Positions 1 through 8,776 of a stretch of 64,000 nucleotides of DNA are shown here, piece by piece. The DNA comes from Actinomycetes bacterium. Lineage in GTDB: Bacteria; Actinomycetota; Acidimicrobiia; Acidimicrobiales; Ilumatobacteraceae. The position numbers and the translations under genes are program-made. Each line of letters begins with the position of its first letter. The stretch's first letter is position 1. The notes below the pieces were generated by a model. That model was not told the origin of the DNA. It was given only the letters and a program-made list of their open reading frames with translations, and did not search any database. Where the stretch lies: the NCBI GenBank assembly GCA_025360105.1, contig JANYCT010000034.1, positions 1-64,000 on the forward strand. The letters are read 5' to 3'.

Positions 1-426
1 CTCGTCGGAGTGCTCGTGTTCAGCGGGCCGTGGAGGTACATCTGGCTGTTCGTCGGACTGGTCTGCTTCCTGCCGAGTTACGCGCTGTGGAAGGCGTTCA
101 GTCGATTGCGCCGTGCAACACGGTCGATCTCGTCACTCGCAGGTTCGCTGTCATCTCTGGTGAGCGACCGTTCCGCCCGCGACGCCATGTCCCAACTGGC
201 TGCCAGCAGCGAAGACCCCGAGACTGCGCCGTTGATCAGCCTCGGCAAGGAGTTGGCCTCGTTGCGTACGGCAACCGAGAGCAATCGCGCCCAACTCGTC
301 GATCTGTGGCAGACCATCACCGCCGTGACGTCGCTACCAGGTTTGATGGCCCTCGGGATCATCGGGTCGTTCGGACTCCTGATCTTCAGTGTCGTCGCCG
401 TCGCGGTCGGTCTCATCGTCCGGTGA
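1..426 (+). CDS. Hypothetical membrane protein, 5' end outside window
   Basis: The reading frame is open from the first base, so this is probably the C-terminal part of a longer protein; the ORF track begins it at an internal GTG at base 10. Two hydrophobic segments are visible, one near the start (YIWLFVGLVCFLPSYALW) and one at the C-terminus (GLMALGIIGSFGLLIFSVVAVAVG). A Ser-rich, mostly helical stretch of about 75 residues lies between them. No family is recognised. It ends 20 bases before the convergent trpE stop, leaving little room for a terminator. Confidence 0.6.
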   Translation, partial: LVGVLVFSGPWRYIWLFVGLVCFLPSYALWKAFSRLRRATRSISSLAGSLSSLVSDRSARDAMSQLAASSEDPETAPLISLGKELASLRTATESNRAQLVDLWQTITAVTSLPGLMALGIIGSFGLLIFSVVAVAVGLIVR

Positions 427-446
427 CGACCGTCCGGTAGCGGCCA

Positions 447-1979
447 CTATGGCTTCGATGCTGCGGCGGCCTTTCGCGCGGCTGTCATTCGGCGAGCAGC
501 GGGGATAGCTGCGAGGAGAGCGGCGGCCTTGTTGTGACACTCGAGGTCTTCGTCCTCCGGCACCGAATCGGCCACGATGCCCGCTCCGGCCTGGAAGTGA
601 GCACCGTGTTCGCTGACGAACATCGTCCGGATCGTCAACGCGGTGTCCAAGTTGCCGCTGAAGTCCACGTATCCGACGACACCTGCGTACGGCCCGCGCT
701 TGACAGGTTCCAGTGCGTCGATGATCTCCATCGCCCGAACCTTGGGCGCACCGCTGACCGTTCCCGCCGGCAGCGTCGCGCGCAGGACGTCGATCGGACC
801 CTTGCCGTCGACCAGCGTGCCCGACACCTGCGAGGTGAGGTGCATCACGTGGCTGTATCGCTCGAGTGTCATCAATTCGTCGACGCTCATCGTCCCGTAC
901 TGCGCCACCCGACCGACATCGTTGCGGGCCAGGTCGACGAGCATGATGTGCTCGGCGACCTCCTTCGGGTTCTCCCTCAATTCGCCGGCCAGACGGCGGT
1001 CGTGGTCCTCGTCCCGGCCGCGACGGCGCGTGCCGGCGATGGGACGCGACGTCACACGACCTTGGCGCAGGACCACCATCGGCTCCGGCGACGACCCGAC
1101 GATGGTGATCTCGGGATGGCGGAGGAAGTACATGTACGGGCTGGGATTGATCTGGCGCAGGACGCGGTACACGTCGAAGGGGTCGGCCTGCAGATCGACG
1201 TCGAACCGCTGGGCGAGCACGACCTGGAAGATGTCTCCGGCGCGAATGTGCTCCTTGGCCACCTCGACAGCCTGCTGGTACATCCCGTGTGACATCGACG
1301 ACTTCGTCTCGGGAAGTCGTTCACCGACTTCGGGCGGGGCCACCGCGACATAGGGCAACGGGCGGCCCAGGTCTTCGACCGCCTGGATCACACGAAGCGC
1401 AGCGTGGTCGTAGGCCTCGTCCAAATCAGCTGAGGACAATCCGAGCACGGGCACGTTCTCGATCAGGTAGACACGCTGGCGCCAGTGATCGAACGCAGCC
1501 AACGAGCCGATCACACTCATCACGGCGTCGGGCATTCCGACGTCGTCGTAGGGCACATCCGGCAGGATCTCCACTTCGCGGATCACGTCATAGCCGAGGA
1601 AACCCATCAGCCCTCCCTGCAGAGGGGGCAACTCGGCGAACACCGGAGCCCGGTACGCGGCGAGGATCGCCTCCATCGCCGCCAGCATGCCCTGGTCGAG
1701 TGGTACGCCCTCGGGCAGCGATCCGTCGACGGCGATCGAGCCGTCACGGAGTGTCATCGATGCTCGCGGGTGGCGTCCGACGAACGAATACCTGCTCCAC
1801 CGCTCGGCGTGTTCGACTGATTCGAGCAAAAATCCATCGCCGTCGCCGACCAGTTTGGCGTATGCGGCAACGGGCGTCTCGAGGTCGGCGAGCAACTCGG
1901 TCCAGACGAGCAGGACCGTGTGCTCAGCGGCGAGCGCGTGAAACTCTTCTCGCGTCGGCCGAAGCCGGAAATCGGACAC
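447..1979 (-). CDS. trpE: Anthranilate synthase component I
   Basis: Converts chorismate to anthranilate using ammonia supplied by a glutaminase subunit, the first committed step of tryptophan synthesis. The GTG start at 1979 is chosen because it lies 4 bases after the hisI stop and is preceded by GAGGG; the ORF track's longer version reads back through hisI in the wrong frame. At 510 residues the length is normal. Residues 51-54 are LLES, the known tryptophan feedback-binding motif. The C-terminal chorismate-binding domain shows RPIAGTRRRG, DLARNDVGRV and PAGTVSGAPKVRAMEII. The glutaminase partner trpG is not in the window. It is translationally linked to hisI, an arrangement known in actinobacteria. 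Confidence 0.95.
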   Translation of the reverse strand: MSDFRLRPTREEFHALAAEHTVLLVWTELLADLETPVAAYAKLVGDGDGFLLESVEHAERWSRYSFVGRHPRASMTLRDGSIAVDGSLPEGVPLDQGMLAAMEAILAAYRAPVFAELPPLQGGLMGFLGYDVIREVEILPDVPYDDVGMPDAVMSVIGSLAAFDHWRQRVYLIENVPVLGLSSADLDEAYDHAALRVIQAVEDLGRPLPYVAVAPPEVGERLPETKSSMSHGMYQQAVEVAKEHIRAGDIFQVVLAQRFDVDLQADPFDVYRVLRQINPSPYMYFLRHPEITIVGSSPEPMVVLRQGRVTSRPIAGTRRRGRDEDHDRRLAGELRENPKEVAEHIMLVDLARNDVGRVAQYGTMSVDELMTLERYSHVMHLTSQVSGTLVDGKGPIDVLRATLPAGTVSGAPKVRAMEIIDALEPVKRGPYAGVVGYVDFSGNLDTALTIRTMFVSEHGAHFQAGAGIVADSVPEDEDLECHNKAAALLAAIPAARRMTAARKAAAASKP

Positions 1980-1983
1980 TGGC

Positions 1984-2373
1984 TCAGCCCTCTGGGGCGG
2001 TTGCTTCGGCTGCCCCGAAGCGTCGATAGAAGCAGCTGTGCGCGCCGGTGTGGCACGCCCCGCGACCCTCCTGCTCGACGAGGAACAGCAGCACGTCGGC
2101 GTCGCAGTCGTAGTAGGCCTCGCGCACGAACTGGCGGTCGCCACTCGTCTCGCCCTTGCGCCACACCTCTTGCCGGCTACGGCTCCAGTAGACCATCCGA
2201 CCTTCGGCAAAGGTCATCCGCAGCGTCTCGGCGTTCATCCAGGCGACCATCAAAACGTCCTTCGACGCGATGTCCTGGGCAATGGCTGGAACGAGGCCCG
2301 CTGCGTCGAACGTGACGCCGTCGAGCTGTTCGGGTGTCGCGTCGATGCGGACTCCGGTTGGCATGGCGCCCAT
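1984..2373 (-). CDS. hisI: Phosphoribosyl-AMP cyclohydrolase
   Basis: Opens the adenine ring of phosphoribosyl-AMP in histidine synthesis. At 129 residues it is the single-domain form, without the HisE pyrophosphohydrolase seen in enterobacterial HisIE. The metal-binding motif YDCDADVLL (Mg site) and the Cys/His region [12 protein letters not shown] (zinc site) are both present. ATG codons at 2373 and 2364 are both possible starts and neither has a clear ribosome binding site. It lies directly upstream of trpE but about 2.8 kb away from hisF, with unrelated genes between. Confidence 0.93.
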   Translation of the reverse strand: MGAMPTGVRIDATPEQLDGVTFDAAGLVPAIAQDIASKDVLMVAWMNAETLRMTFAEGRMVYWSRSRQEVWRKGETSGDRQFVREAYYDCDADVLLFLVEQEGRGACHTGAHSCFYRRFGAAEATAPEG

Positions 2374-2423
2374 GATACGAGCGACGCAACGACCGACGGC
2401 TGTCGATTCGCTCGGGAGGTGGT

Positions 2424-2750
2424 CTACAGGTAGAGACCGGTGTTGCCCTCGACTCGTGATGCGGCCACAGCATGCAGGTCGCGCTCGCGCAACATGATGT
2501 AGTCCTTGCCGCCGACTTCGACCTCGTAGCGGTCCTCGGGGCTGAACAGCACCCGATCGCCCACCTCGGCACTGCGCACGTTCTGCCCCAGCGCCACGAC
2601 CACGGCCCACACCAGACGCTTTGACATCTGCGCCGTCGCCGGGATGAGGATGCCCGCCATCGTGCGGCGCTCACCGTCTTTGTCGGGCATGTGCACCAAC
2701 AAGCGATCGTTGAGCATCTTGATCGGGAGCTTCTCGTCACTGGTCACCAT
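2424..2750 (-). CDS. GroES-like co-chaperonin, orphan copy
   Basis: A 108-residue Cpn10-fold protein starting [20 protein letters not shown]. GroES hallmarks include the N-terminal LNDRLLV strand, a mobile-loop-like stretch (residues about 24-42, [20 protein letters not shown]), EVGDRVLF and a C-terminal [12 protein letters not shown] matching the usual 'ilkesDIlav'. No groEL is adjacent, unlike a standard groES-groEL operon. Similar stand-alone copies occur in actinobacteria. The ORF track extends it upstream to 2990, but that part antisenses the alpha/beta hydrolase; ATG 2750 is the first start outside that gene. It is divergent from the hydrolase, with a gap of 25 bases. Confidence 0.8.
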   Translation of the reverse strand: MVTSDEKLPIKMLNDRLLVHMPDKDGERRTMAGILIPATAQMSKRLVWAVVVALGQNVRSAEVGDRVLFSPEDRYEVEVGGKDYIMLRERDLHAVAASRVEGNTGLYL

Positions 2751-2775
2751 TGCACGGCACGGTACCGTCTGGGGT

Positions 2776-3396
2776 GTGCCGATTGAAACTGTGATGATCG
2801 ATGCGCTCGACGGCGCACAGCTGGAAGCCGACCTGGTCCGCGTCGACAACGCTTGTGTGTCGGTGGTGCTCACCCACCCGCATCCCCTGTACGGCGGCGA
2901 TCGGTTCAATCCAGTGATCGATGCGCTGTTCCACGCGTTGCCCGATGCCGGTTTCACGACGATCCGCTTCGACTTCCGCGGCGTCAACAATTCCAGCGGC
3001 AGTCACGACGATGGTGACAGTGAGCGGCTCGACGTGGTGGCTGCGCTCGAACTGTTGGACCTGGTCGACCCCGACTCGCCGGTGTGGCTGGTCGGCTACT
3101 CGTTCGGTGCATTCGTCGCACTGAACGTGCTCGACCCGCGCGTCGCAGGGTGGGTGGCCGTGGCTCCCCCATTGGCGACGATGAAGGCGCGCTGCCTCGC
3201 CGACCGCGACCACCGCACCAAGCTGTTGCTGGTGCCCGAGCACGATCAGTTCAGCCCACCGGTACCCACCGCCGATTTCACGAGCACTTGGGTGGCATGC
3301 ACCCAGCAGAACATCGTGATGGCCGACCATTTCCTGAACGGCCACACCTCCGCGGTTGCCGGCATCGTGCGTACCCACCTCACGGGGCAGGCATGA
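2776..3396 (+). CDS. Alpha/beta hydrolase (COG2945-like)
   Basis: A small (206-residue) serine hydrolase of the alpha/beta fold. The nucleophile elbow GYSFGA places the catalytic Ser near residue 109; EHDQFSPP (Asp about 157) and ADHFLNGH (His about 185) are the likely acid and base. LTHPHPLYGGD near residues 33-41 is typical of the oxyanion-side strand in this group. There is no signal peptide, so it is probably cytosolic; the substrate is unknown. The GTG start at 2776 is preferred, because the longer ORF antisenses the GroES-like gene. It is translationally coupled (ATGA) to the NTF2-like gene downstream. Confidence 0.85.
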   Translation: MPIETVMIDALDGAQLEADLVRVDNACVSVVLTHPHPLYGGDRFNPVIDALFHALPDAGFTTIRFDFRGVNNSSGSHDDGDSERLDVVAALELLDLVDPDSPVWLVGYSFGAFVALNVLDPRVAGWVAVAPPLATMKARCLADRDHRTKLLLVPEHDQFSPPVPTADFTSTWVACTQQNIVMADHFLNGHTSAVAGIVRTHLTGQA

Positions 3397-3866
3397 ACCT
3401 CGCGCCCGACAACGATGCGCTGCATCGTCTCACCAGCCACGACGAGATCCGCCAACTCGCGGCGCGCTACTGCTGGGCGCTCGACACACTGGATCGTGAG
3501 TTGCTCTCGCGTGTGTTCACCGTCGACGCCACGGCAAGCCTCGGGCGCGGCATGCAGAACGGTTTCGACGAAATCTGGTCGTGGATCCACGGTGTACTCG
3601 CGCATCTCGATGCCAGCCAGCACCTCATCGGCTCGCAGCTCATCGACTTGTCCGCTGACGCTCGGTCGGCAACGAGCCGTTGCCACTTCCATGCGCAGCA
3701 CGTGCGCGCTTCAGCGGGAAACGACACGCAGTACATCGTGGCCGGTCGATACGACGACCGGCTGGTGCTCACCGATGATGGTTGGCGCATTGCCCACCGC
3801 ACGCTGAAGGTGATCTGGACAAGCGGCAACCCCGAAGTGATCAGCCCGCCTTCTTTTCCTTCTTGA
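3393..3866 (+). CDS. SnoaL/NTF2-like domain protein
   Basis: A 157-residue protein with the pattern of the NTF2-like superfamily: an N-terminal helix pair (LTSHDEIRQLAARYCWALDTLD) followed by LLSRVFTVDATA, then a curved sheet ending DDGWRIAHRTLKVIW. Members include dehydratases, isomerases and steroid- or polyketide-binding proteins, so the exact activity cannot be read. Its ATG overlaps the stop of the alpha/beta hydrolase by four bases, suggesting that the two act together. Its 3' end overlaps by 26 bases the small lysine-rich gene on the opposite strand. Confidence 0.8.
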   Translation: MNLAPDNDALHRLTSHDEIRQLAARYCWALDTLDRELLSRVFTVDATASLGRGMQNGFDEIWSWIHGVLAHLDASQHLIGSQLIDLSADARSATSRCHFHAQHVRASAGNDTQYIVAGRYDDRLVLTDDGWRIAHRTLKVIWTSGNPEVISPPSFPS

Positions 3867-3936
3867 CGGCACGCTTTTCTTTCAAGGTCTTACCCTGCTT
3901 CTTCGGGGCGGCCTTCTGCGGCGACTTTCCTGCCAT
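3841..3936 (-). CDS. Lysine-rich 31-residue protein
   Basis: The start MAGKSPQKAAPKKQGKTLKE is preceded by AGGAGAG at good spacing, a strong ribosome binding site that argues for a real gene in spite of its size. The product is almost entirely Lys, Ala, Gln and Glu (KKQGKTLKEKRAVKKEKK) and strongly basic. Very similar mini-proteins are often annotated as hypothetical in actinobacteria. RNA or ribosome binding is plausible but not shown. Its last 26 bases overlap the end of the convergent NTF2-like gene. The ORF track reports only longer, upstream-extended frames. Confidence 0.65.
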   Translation of the reverse strand: MAGKSPQKAAPKKQGKTLKEKRAVKKEKKAG

Positions 3937-4136
3937 GGTGCTCTCCTCTCGTTCGACGTTGCGAGATGCGACGTTGACCTGCGGTGCTTGAGGCGGGCGC
4001 CGGGCGGGCCGCAGCTGAACTGAGACCCGTAAGGCGCACGAGCCAAATGCTGTGGCGCATGAGTCACCATAGCGGTGTCGCCCACCGCCAGCGTCGGCAC
4101 ACGGGCTCATCTGCAACCCCAATTTCGTGGGGGGTC

Positions 4137-4186
4137 GTTCTGCGTGACGGCGCGTGCCCTGGAGGGCACGTATCATCACGCAGAAC
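4137..4186. terminator. Two-tier stem-loop after aldo/keto reductase
   Basis: An outer 11-bp stem (GTTCTGCGTGA / TCACGCAGAAC) encloses an inner 7-bp stem (CGTGCCC / GGGCACG, loop TGGA), separated by symmetric 5-base internal loops. It begins 3 bases after the aldo/keto reductase stop codon, so it probably ends that transcript. No T-run is present on either side, so intrinsic termination is not certain. The remaining 200 bases up to the lysine-rich gene show no further feature. Confidence 0.65.
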
Positions 4187-4188
4187 CG

Positions 4189-5169
4189 CTACTTGGCGAT
4201 GGCGGCGTTGATGCGTGCGACGACTTCGGGGGTGAGCGCCTCGAGCACATCGAGGGCGCCCATGTTGTCGACCACCTGCGAGGCGCGGCTGGCGCCCGTG
4301 ATGACGGTGGTGACGTTCGGGTTGGCGGCACACCAGGCAATGGCGAGCTGCGCCATCGAGCAACCGAGTTCTTCGGCGATCGGGCGCAGTCGCTCGACGC
4401 GATCGATCTCGGCGGCATCAGTGAGCCGCGTGGCCAACCAGCCGTAGCCGGGCAGCGCGGCGCGGCTGTCCTCGGGGACACCGTCGCGGTACTTGCCGGT
4501 GAGCAGACCCGATGCGAGCGGGCTCCAGATGGTGGTACCCAAACCGATGTCGCCGTAGAGACGAGCGAACTCGACCTCGACCTTGCGGCGCTCCATCATG
4601 TTGTACTGCGGCTGCTCCATCACGGGCTTATGCAGATGATGTCGTTCGGCAATCTCCCACGCAGCACGGATCTCGTCAGCGGTCCATTCGCTGGTGCCCC
4701 AGTACAACACCTTGCCGCGCTCGATGAGATCGTGCATCGCCCAGACGGTTTCCTCGATGGGCGTGTTCGGATCGGCTCGGTGGCAGAACAACAGGTCGAC
4801 GAAATCGACACGTAGGCGATCGAGGCAGCCCTCGATGCTGTGGTGCAGGTACTTGCGGTTGAGCGTGTTGACCATGTTCGCCATGTTGCCGTCAATGCCC
4901 CAAAACACCTTGGTGGACAGCACGTAGCTCTGACGCTTCCAGCCGAGTTGCTCGATGACGCGGCCCATGATGGCTTCGCTTTCACCTCCTGCGTAGGCCT
5001 CGGCGTTGTCGTAGAAGTTGCAGCCGGCATCGTGCGCGGCCTGCATGCATTCCAGCGCAGTGTCGTCTTTGAGTTGGTTGTCGAATGTGACCCACGATCC
5101 GAACGAGAGCACCGAGAGTTGCAGACCCGAATGTCCGAGTCGGCGGAATGGCATTTTTGTCTGAGGCAT
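4189..5169 (-). CDS. Aldo/keto reductase, Kv-beta-like
   Basis: A 326-residue NADPH-dependent aldo/keto reductase of the voltage-gated potassium channel beta-subunit-like group. Visible features are the N-terminal [16 protein letters not shown], the active-site [14 protein letters not shown] (Asp and Tyr), the lysine in VLSTKVFWG and the histidine in LLFCHRAD, followed by GTSEW. The cofactor region [15 protein letters not shown] and a C-terminal [14 protein letters not shown] are family-typical. The substrate is unknown; bacterial members reduce various aldehydes and methylglyoxal. It lies 21 bases downstream of the hisF stop on the same strand, so it may be read from the his operon. Confidence 0.9.
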   Translation of the reverse strand: MPQTKMPFRRLGHSGLQLSVLSFGSWVTFDNQLKDDTALECMQAAHDAGCNFYDNAEAYAGGESEAIMGRVIEQLGWKRQSYVLSTKVFWGIDGNMANMVNTLNRKYLHHSIEGCLDRLRVDFVDLLFCHRADPNTPIEETVWAMHDLIERGKVLYWGTSEWTADEIRAAWEIAERHHLHKPVMEQPQYNMMERRKVEVEFARLYGDIGLGTTIWSPLASGLLTGKYRDGVPEDSRAALPGYGWLATRLTDAAEIDRVERLRPIAEELGCSMAQLAIAWCAANPNVTTVITGASRASQVVDNMGALDVLEALTPEVVARINAAIAK

Positions 5170-5190
5170 ACCGAGACGGTACCCGCCGAA

Positions 5191-5970
5191 TCAGCTGGGC
5201 GGACGAACAATCACTCCGGCCGCAAGCAATGCACGCTTGGCGTCGGCGATGGTGAACTCACCGAAGTGGAAGATGGATGCTGCGAGCACTGCGTCGGCGT
5301 GGCCGACGACCACGCCATTGACTAGATGCTGCAGTGTGCCCACCCCGCCGCTAGCGATGACCGGCACATTGACTGCCTCGACGATGGCGTTGGTGAGGTC
5401 GGTCTCAAAGCCCTCTCGCGTGCCGTCGCGGTCCATCGAGGTGAGCAGGATCTCACCCGCGCCCAGCGACGCAGCCTGCTGTGCCCAAGACACTGCGTCG
5501 CGACCGGTGGGCGTGCGGCCTCCGTGCAGAAATACCTCCCACGAAGTCGCTGGGCTGACCTTCGCTGGAGTGGCGCGGGCATCGATTGCACACACCACGC
5601 ATTGTGCACCGAACTCAGCAGCGATCTCAGCGATCAGATCGGGGCGCTCGAACGCAGCCGTGTTCACGCTCACTTTGTCGGCGCCGGCGCGCAGCATGCG
5701 ACGTGCATCTTCGACGCTGCGAATTCCACCGCCAACGGTGAAGGGGATGAACACTTGCTCGGCAACGCGCCGCACGACATTGACCATCGTGTCGCGACCG
5801 TCAGATGATGCCGTGATGTCGAGGAACACCAACTCGTCGGCACCCTCAGCGTCGTAGCGAGCCGCAAGTTCGACCGGGTCACCGGCGTCGCGTAGGCCGA
5901 CGAAGTTGATGCCCTTCACCACGCGACCGTCGGTCACATCAAGACAGGGAATGACTCGGGCCACCTTCAT
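5191..5970 (-). CDS. hisF: Imidazole glycerol phosphate synthase, cyclase subunit
   Basis: The TIM-barrel cyclase of the HisHF complex takes ammonia from HisH and PRFAR and makes imidazole glycerol phosphate plus AICAR. It is 259 residues long from [15 protein letters not shown], and the catalytic Asp of IPCLDV is present. Phosphate-binding segments include [11 protein letters not shown] and [11 protein letters not shown]. The ORF track's start is too early because it reads through hisH; the correct ATG (5970) overlaps the hisH stop as ATGA. hisA/priA, which normally sits near hisH and hisF, is missing from this run. Confidence 0.96.
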   Translation of the reverse strand: MKVARVIPCLDVTDGRVVKGINFVGLRDAGDPVELAARYDAEGADELVFLDITASSDGRDTMVNVVRRVAEQVFIPFTVGGGIRSVEDARRMLRAGADKVSVNTAAFERPDLIAEIAAEFGAQCVVCAIDARATPAKVSPATSWEVFLHGGRTPTGRDAVSWAQQAASLGAGEILLTSMDRDGTREGFETDLTNAIVEAVNVPVIASGGVGTLQHLVNGVVVGHADAVLAASIFHFGEFTIADAKRALLAAGVIVRPPS

Positions 5971-6611
5971 CGTGCACCCTGGGGTGAACCAGCAGCACGG
6001 ACGAAGTTGGCCAGCAGGGCGAGACCCGACGGGCCGGACTTCTCTGGATGGAACTGCGTGGCGAAAACGTTCTCGTTGCGGAACGCAGCGTTCAGTTCGC
6101 TGCCGTAGTGACAGGTGGCCGCGATCATGCCCGCGTCGGCAGGTACTCCGTGCAGTGAGTGAACGAAGTACATCCAAGCATCGTCGCCGAGACCTGCAAG
6201 CATGGGGTCGTCGGCGAGCACAAGGTGCAGTTGGTTCCACTGCATCTGCGGGCGTTTCACGCCGGGCGGAATCCACCGAACGCGGCCCGGCAACACACCG
6301 AGCCCGGTGGCCGTGACATCTTCGTCGCTGCCGTCGAACAGCATCTGCATGCCCACGCAGATTCCGAGAAACGGCCGACCTGACGCAACGGCTTCGTGCA
6401 CACTCGCCTCAAGATCGACGCTGCGCAAAGCGCTCATACAGGCGCCGAAGGCGCCCACTCCGGGAAGCACCACCGCGTCGGCATCGCGGATGAACCCGTG
6501 ATCGGACGTGAGCGTGGCGTGACCCCCAACGTGCTGCAACGCCTTCTCCGCCGATCGCAGATTGCCGATGCCGTAGTCGAGTACGGCGATGACCGGCGCG
6601 CGTTCGGTCAC
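5967..6611 (-). CDS. hisH: Imidazole glycerol phosphate synthase, glutaminase subunit
   Basis: A class-I glutamine amidotransferase that feeds ammonia to HisF. At 214 residues, it starts [17 protein letters not shown] at a GTG that overlaps the hisB stop by four bases. The nucleophile Cys (about residue 85) sits in [11 protein letters not shown], and the His and Glu of the triad are in [10 protein letters not shown] near the C-terminus. It belongs to the coupled hisC-hisB-hisH-hisF operon. Confidence 0.95.
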   Translation of the reverse strand: MTERAPVIAVLDYGIGNLRSAEKALQHVGGHATLTSDHGFIRDADAVVLPGVGAFGACMSALRSVDLEASVHEAVASGRPFLGICVGMQMLFDGSDEDVTATGLGVLPGRVRWIPPGVKRPQMQWNQLHLVLADDPMLAGLGDDAWMYFVHSLHGVPADAGMIAATCHYGSELNAAFRNENVFATQFHPEKSGPSGLALLANFVRAAGSPQGAR

Positions 6612-7198
6612 AGAACGCCCTTGGTTGAGGGCAGTGCGCTGCCCTCGATGCGGACTGCGTCGCGCAGGCAACGGGCCAGACCCTTGAACGTGGCCTCGAT
6701 GATGTGGTGCACGTTGTTGCCGTGACGCAACGACACGTGCAGAGTGATGCCGGCAGCCGTAGCGAAACTAGAAACGGCGTGTTCGGCGAGTTGCGGATCA
6801 AACGCAGGGTTGCCCAACGGCAGGCACTCGGGAAGCGGAACGTCCCACACCACGAACGGACGGCCCGAGAGATCGAGCGCGACCTCCACGAGTGCCTCAT
6901 CGAGCGGATACAGCCCGCTCGCAAAACGGCGAACGCCGACCTTGTCGCCCACGGCCTCGCGGAATGCCTCACCCAGGGTGATGGCAACGTCTTCGACGGT
7001 GTGATGCGTGTCGATGTGCAGATCGCCCGTGGCTGCGATGGTCAGGTCGAAACCACCGTGGCGGCCCAACTGATCGAGCATGTGGTCGTAGAACGGTATC
7101 CCGGTGGACACCGAGGTGACGCCTGAGCCATCGAGATCGATAGACAACGCGATCGACGTTTCCTTGGTGCTGCGTTCGCGTGTGGCGATGCGGCTCAT
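6608..7198 (-). CDS. hisB: Imidazoleglycerol-phosphate dehydratase
   Basis: Dehydrates imidazole glycerol phosphate to imidazole acetol phosphate. At 196 residues it is the dehydratase alone, without the N-terminal phosphatase of the enterobacterial fusion. The manganese-binding His clusters DTHHTVEDVAI and VHHIIEATFKG are both present, as is FYDHMLDQLGRHGGFDL. ATG 7198 overlaps the hisC stop as ATGA; the longer ORF runs into hisC in the wrong frame. Confidence 0.95.
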   Translation of the reverse strand: MSRIATRERSTKETSIALSIDLDGSGVTSVSTGIPFYDHMLDQLGRHGGFDLTIAATGDLHIDTHHTVEDVAITLGEAFREAVGDKVGVRRFASGLYPLDEALVEVALDLSGRPFVVWDVPLPECLPLGNPAFDPQLAEHAVSSFATAAGITLHVSLRHGNNVHHIIEATFKGLARCLRDAVRIEGSALPSTKGVL

Positions 7199-8256
7199 GA
7201 CAGGACCTCCTGCAACGCATACAAAAACGCGTTGTTCTCTTCTGGCGTACCGACGGTGACACGAAGGCAGTTCTCGAGTCGCGGCCAACTGCTGCAATCG
7301 CGTACGAGCACGCTGTGTTCGACCAATGCCTGCCATGTGTCGCGACCCGATCGTGTGCGTGGCCGGAAGAGCACGAAGTTCGCACCACTCGGCCAATAGT
7401 GCAACGCCATGTTGTCGAACGCCGACTGAATGCGATCGCGCTCGGAAACGATGAGCTGCACCCGTGCTTCCATATCGTCAACGAAGCGCAGGGCGAGGCG
7501 GCCCGCGATCTGCTTCGCTGCATCAAGATGGTATGGCAGGATCACCTTGTCGAGTTCGGCGACGAGCCACGAGGGGCCCACCAGATACCCCAACCGTGCG
7601 CCAGCCATCGACCAGGTCTTGCTGAAAGTACGCGTGACCACCAACGGTGTTTCCTCGTCGATCAGGTCGAGCGCGGACCAGTCCGCAAACTGACCGTACG
7701 CCTCGTCGACGACGACAAGTCCGGTCGCCATGTCCATCACGGCACGCACGTTGGCCTCGGGTTCGACGAGGCCGGTGGGATTGTTCGGCGAACACAGAAA
7801 CGTGACGACGGGATCAAAGGATTCGCACACCCGGCGAACCTCGCCGAGATCGAGGGTGAAGTCGCCACGACGTTCGCCCTCGACCACCGTGGCCCCCGTG
7901 AGGCGGGCGATGTGTGCATGCAATTGGTAGGTGGGCTCGAATGTGGCGATAGTGCGTCCCGGCCCGGCGTAGGTGAGCAACAGGGTCTGCAGCACCTCGT
8001 TGGAACCATTTGCGGCGAACACCTGCGAGGGGTCAACGCCGTGCAGCGCAGCGATTGCTGCGCGCAATTCGGTGGCGGCACGATCGGGATACCGGTGCCA
8101 TTCAAGGCGAGACAATTCCGACGCGAACGCGTCATGCCAAGCGGCCGGGGGCGCAGTGGGCGACTCGTTCGTGTTGAGCCGAACTCGAACCGAGACCTGC
8201 GGCGAGTGATATCCCTCGAGAGCCTTGAGATCGTCACGAACAGCAATACGCACCAC
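7195..8256 (-). CDS. hisC: Histidinol-phosphate aminotransferase
   Basis: A fold-type I PLP enzyme that converts imidazole acetol phosphate to histidinol phosphate. It has 353 residues. The PLP lysine is near residue 213 in TRTFSKTWSMAGARLGY. FLCSPNNPTG, VVVDEAYGQF and the C-terminal LRVTVGTPEENN are family-typical. The start is a GTG (8256), with a second GTG immediately after. It is the first gene of the coupled hisCBHF run; the 136-base gap to the next plus-strand gene must hold the promoter, though no clear -10/-35 could be read. Confidence 0.94.
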   Translation of the reverse strand: MVRIAVRDDLKALEGYHSPQVSVRVRLNTNESPTAPPAAWHDAFASELSRLEWHRYPDRAATELRAAIAALHGVDPSQVFAANGSNEVLQTLLLTYAGPGRTIATFEPTYQLHAHIARLTGATVVEGERRGDFTLDLGEVRRVCESFDPVVTFLCSPNNPTGLVEPEANVRAVMDMATGLVVVDEAYGQFADWSALDLIDEETPLVVTRTFSKTWSMAGARLGYLVGPSWLVAELDKVILPYHLDAAKQIAGRLALRFVDDMEARVQLIVSERDRIQSAFDNMALHYWPSGANFVLFRPRTRSGRDTWQALVEHSVLVRDCSSWPRLENCLRVTVGTPEENNAFLYALQEVLS

Positions 8257-8392
8257 GCACGCAGGCTACCGATGCCGTGCTTCATCTCACGAACACTTTC
8301 CCGCCCGCGAGCGCTCCGCGTTGGGCCACGTTGCTCGAACAGATCCACCGATGCAGCGAGCATTCCGCACCGTCGTCGGCAAGAATGCCGCC

Positions 8393-8587
8393 ATGAGTTC
8401 ATCTTCGGCGGCAGAGATCAGCGTCATCGCGGACGGCATCGACGGGTATCGAGCCCGAGTAGCGGGCTTGGCCGAGCCGTTCATCGGCTCTCCTGAAGAA
8501 GACCTCCTCGCCGCGTTTTACGAAGCCGAACGGGCCCTGCGCACAGCACATCGAGCGATGCAGCGAGCGATGAAGCTCACCCGCTGA
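8393..8587 (+). CDS. Small hypothetical protein
   Basis: A 64-residue product starting MSSSSAAEISVIADGIDGYR, predicted as mostly helical with an amphipathic C-terminal helix (AERALRTAHRAMQRAMKLTR). No family is recognised. The ORF track begins it at 8225, inside the divergent hisC; ATG 8393 is outside it, although the Shine-Dalgarno sequence is weak. A strong hairpin follows 48 bases after the stop, which supports a real transcription unit. Confidence 0.55.
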   Translation: MSSSSAAEISVIADGIDGYRARVAGLAEPFIGSPEEDLLAAFYEAERALRTAHRAMQRAMKLTR

Positions 8588-8635
8588 GCAGCAACGCGCC
8601 CAATTCAACGCGCAGAAACACAACCCACAAAAACG

Positions 8636-8661
8636 GCAACGGCCCCTCGCGGGGCCGTTGC
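8636..8661. terminator. GC-rich hairpin terminator
   Basis: A perfect 11-bp stem, GCAACGGCCCC / GGGGCCGTTGC, with a TCGC loop. It lies between the small plus-strand gene (ends 8587) and the convergent nth gene (ends 8777) and can serve both. An A-run (CACAAAAACGG) lies on the left side, giving a U-run on the minus-strand transcript. Confidence 0.8.
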
Positions 8662-8776
8662 ACTGCGATGCCAGGCGGCGGATCCCGGCAACGCCCACAG
8701 ACCAGGTGGCGGGAACCTGGTTGGTGGAGTCATTGTGGCACCCTCGTCCGAGCGGCGCAAGGCGGCAATTACCCGT

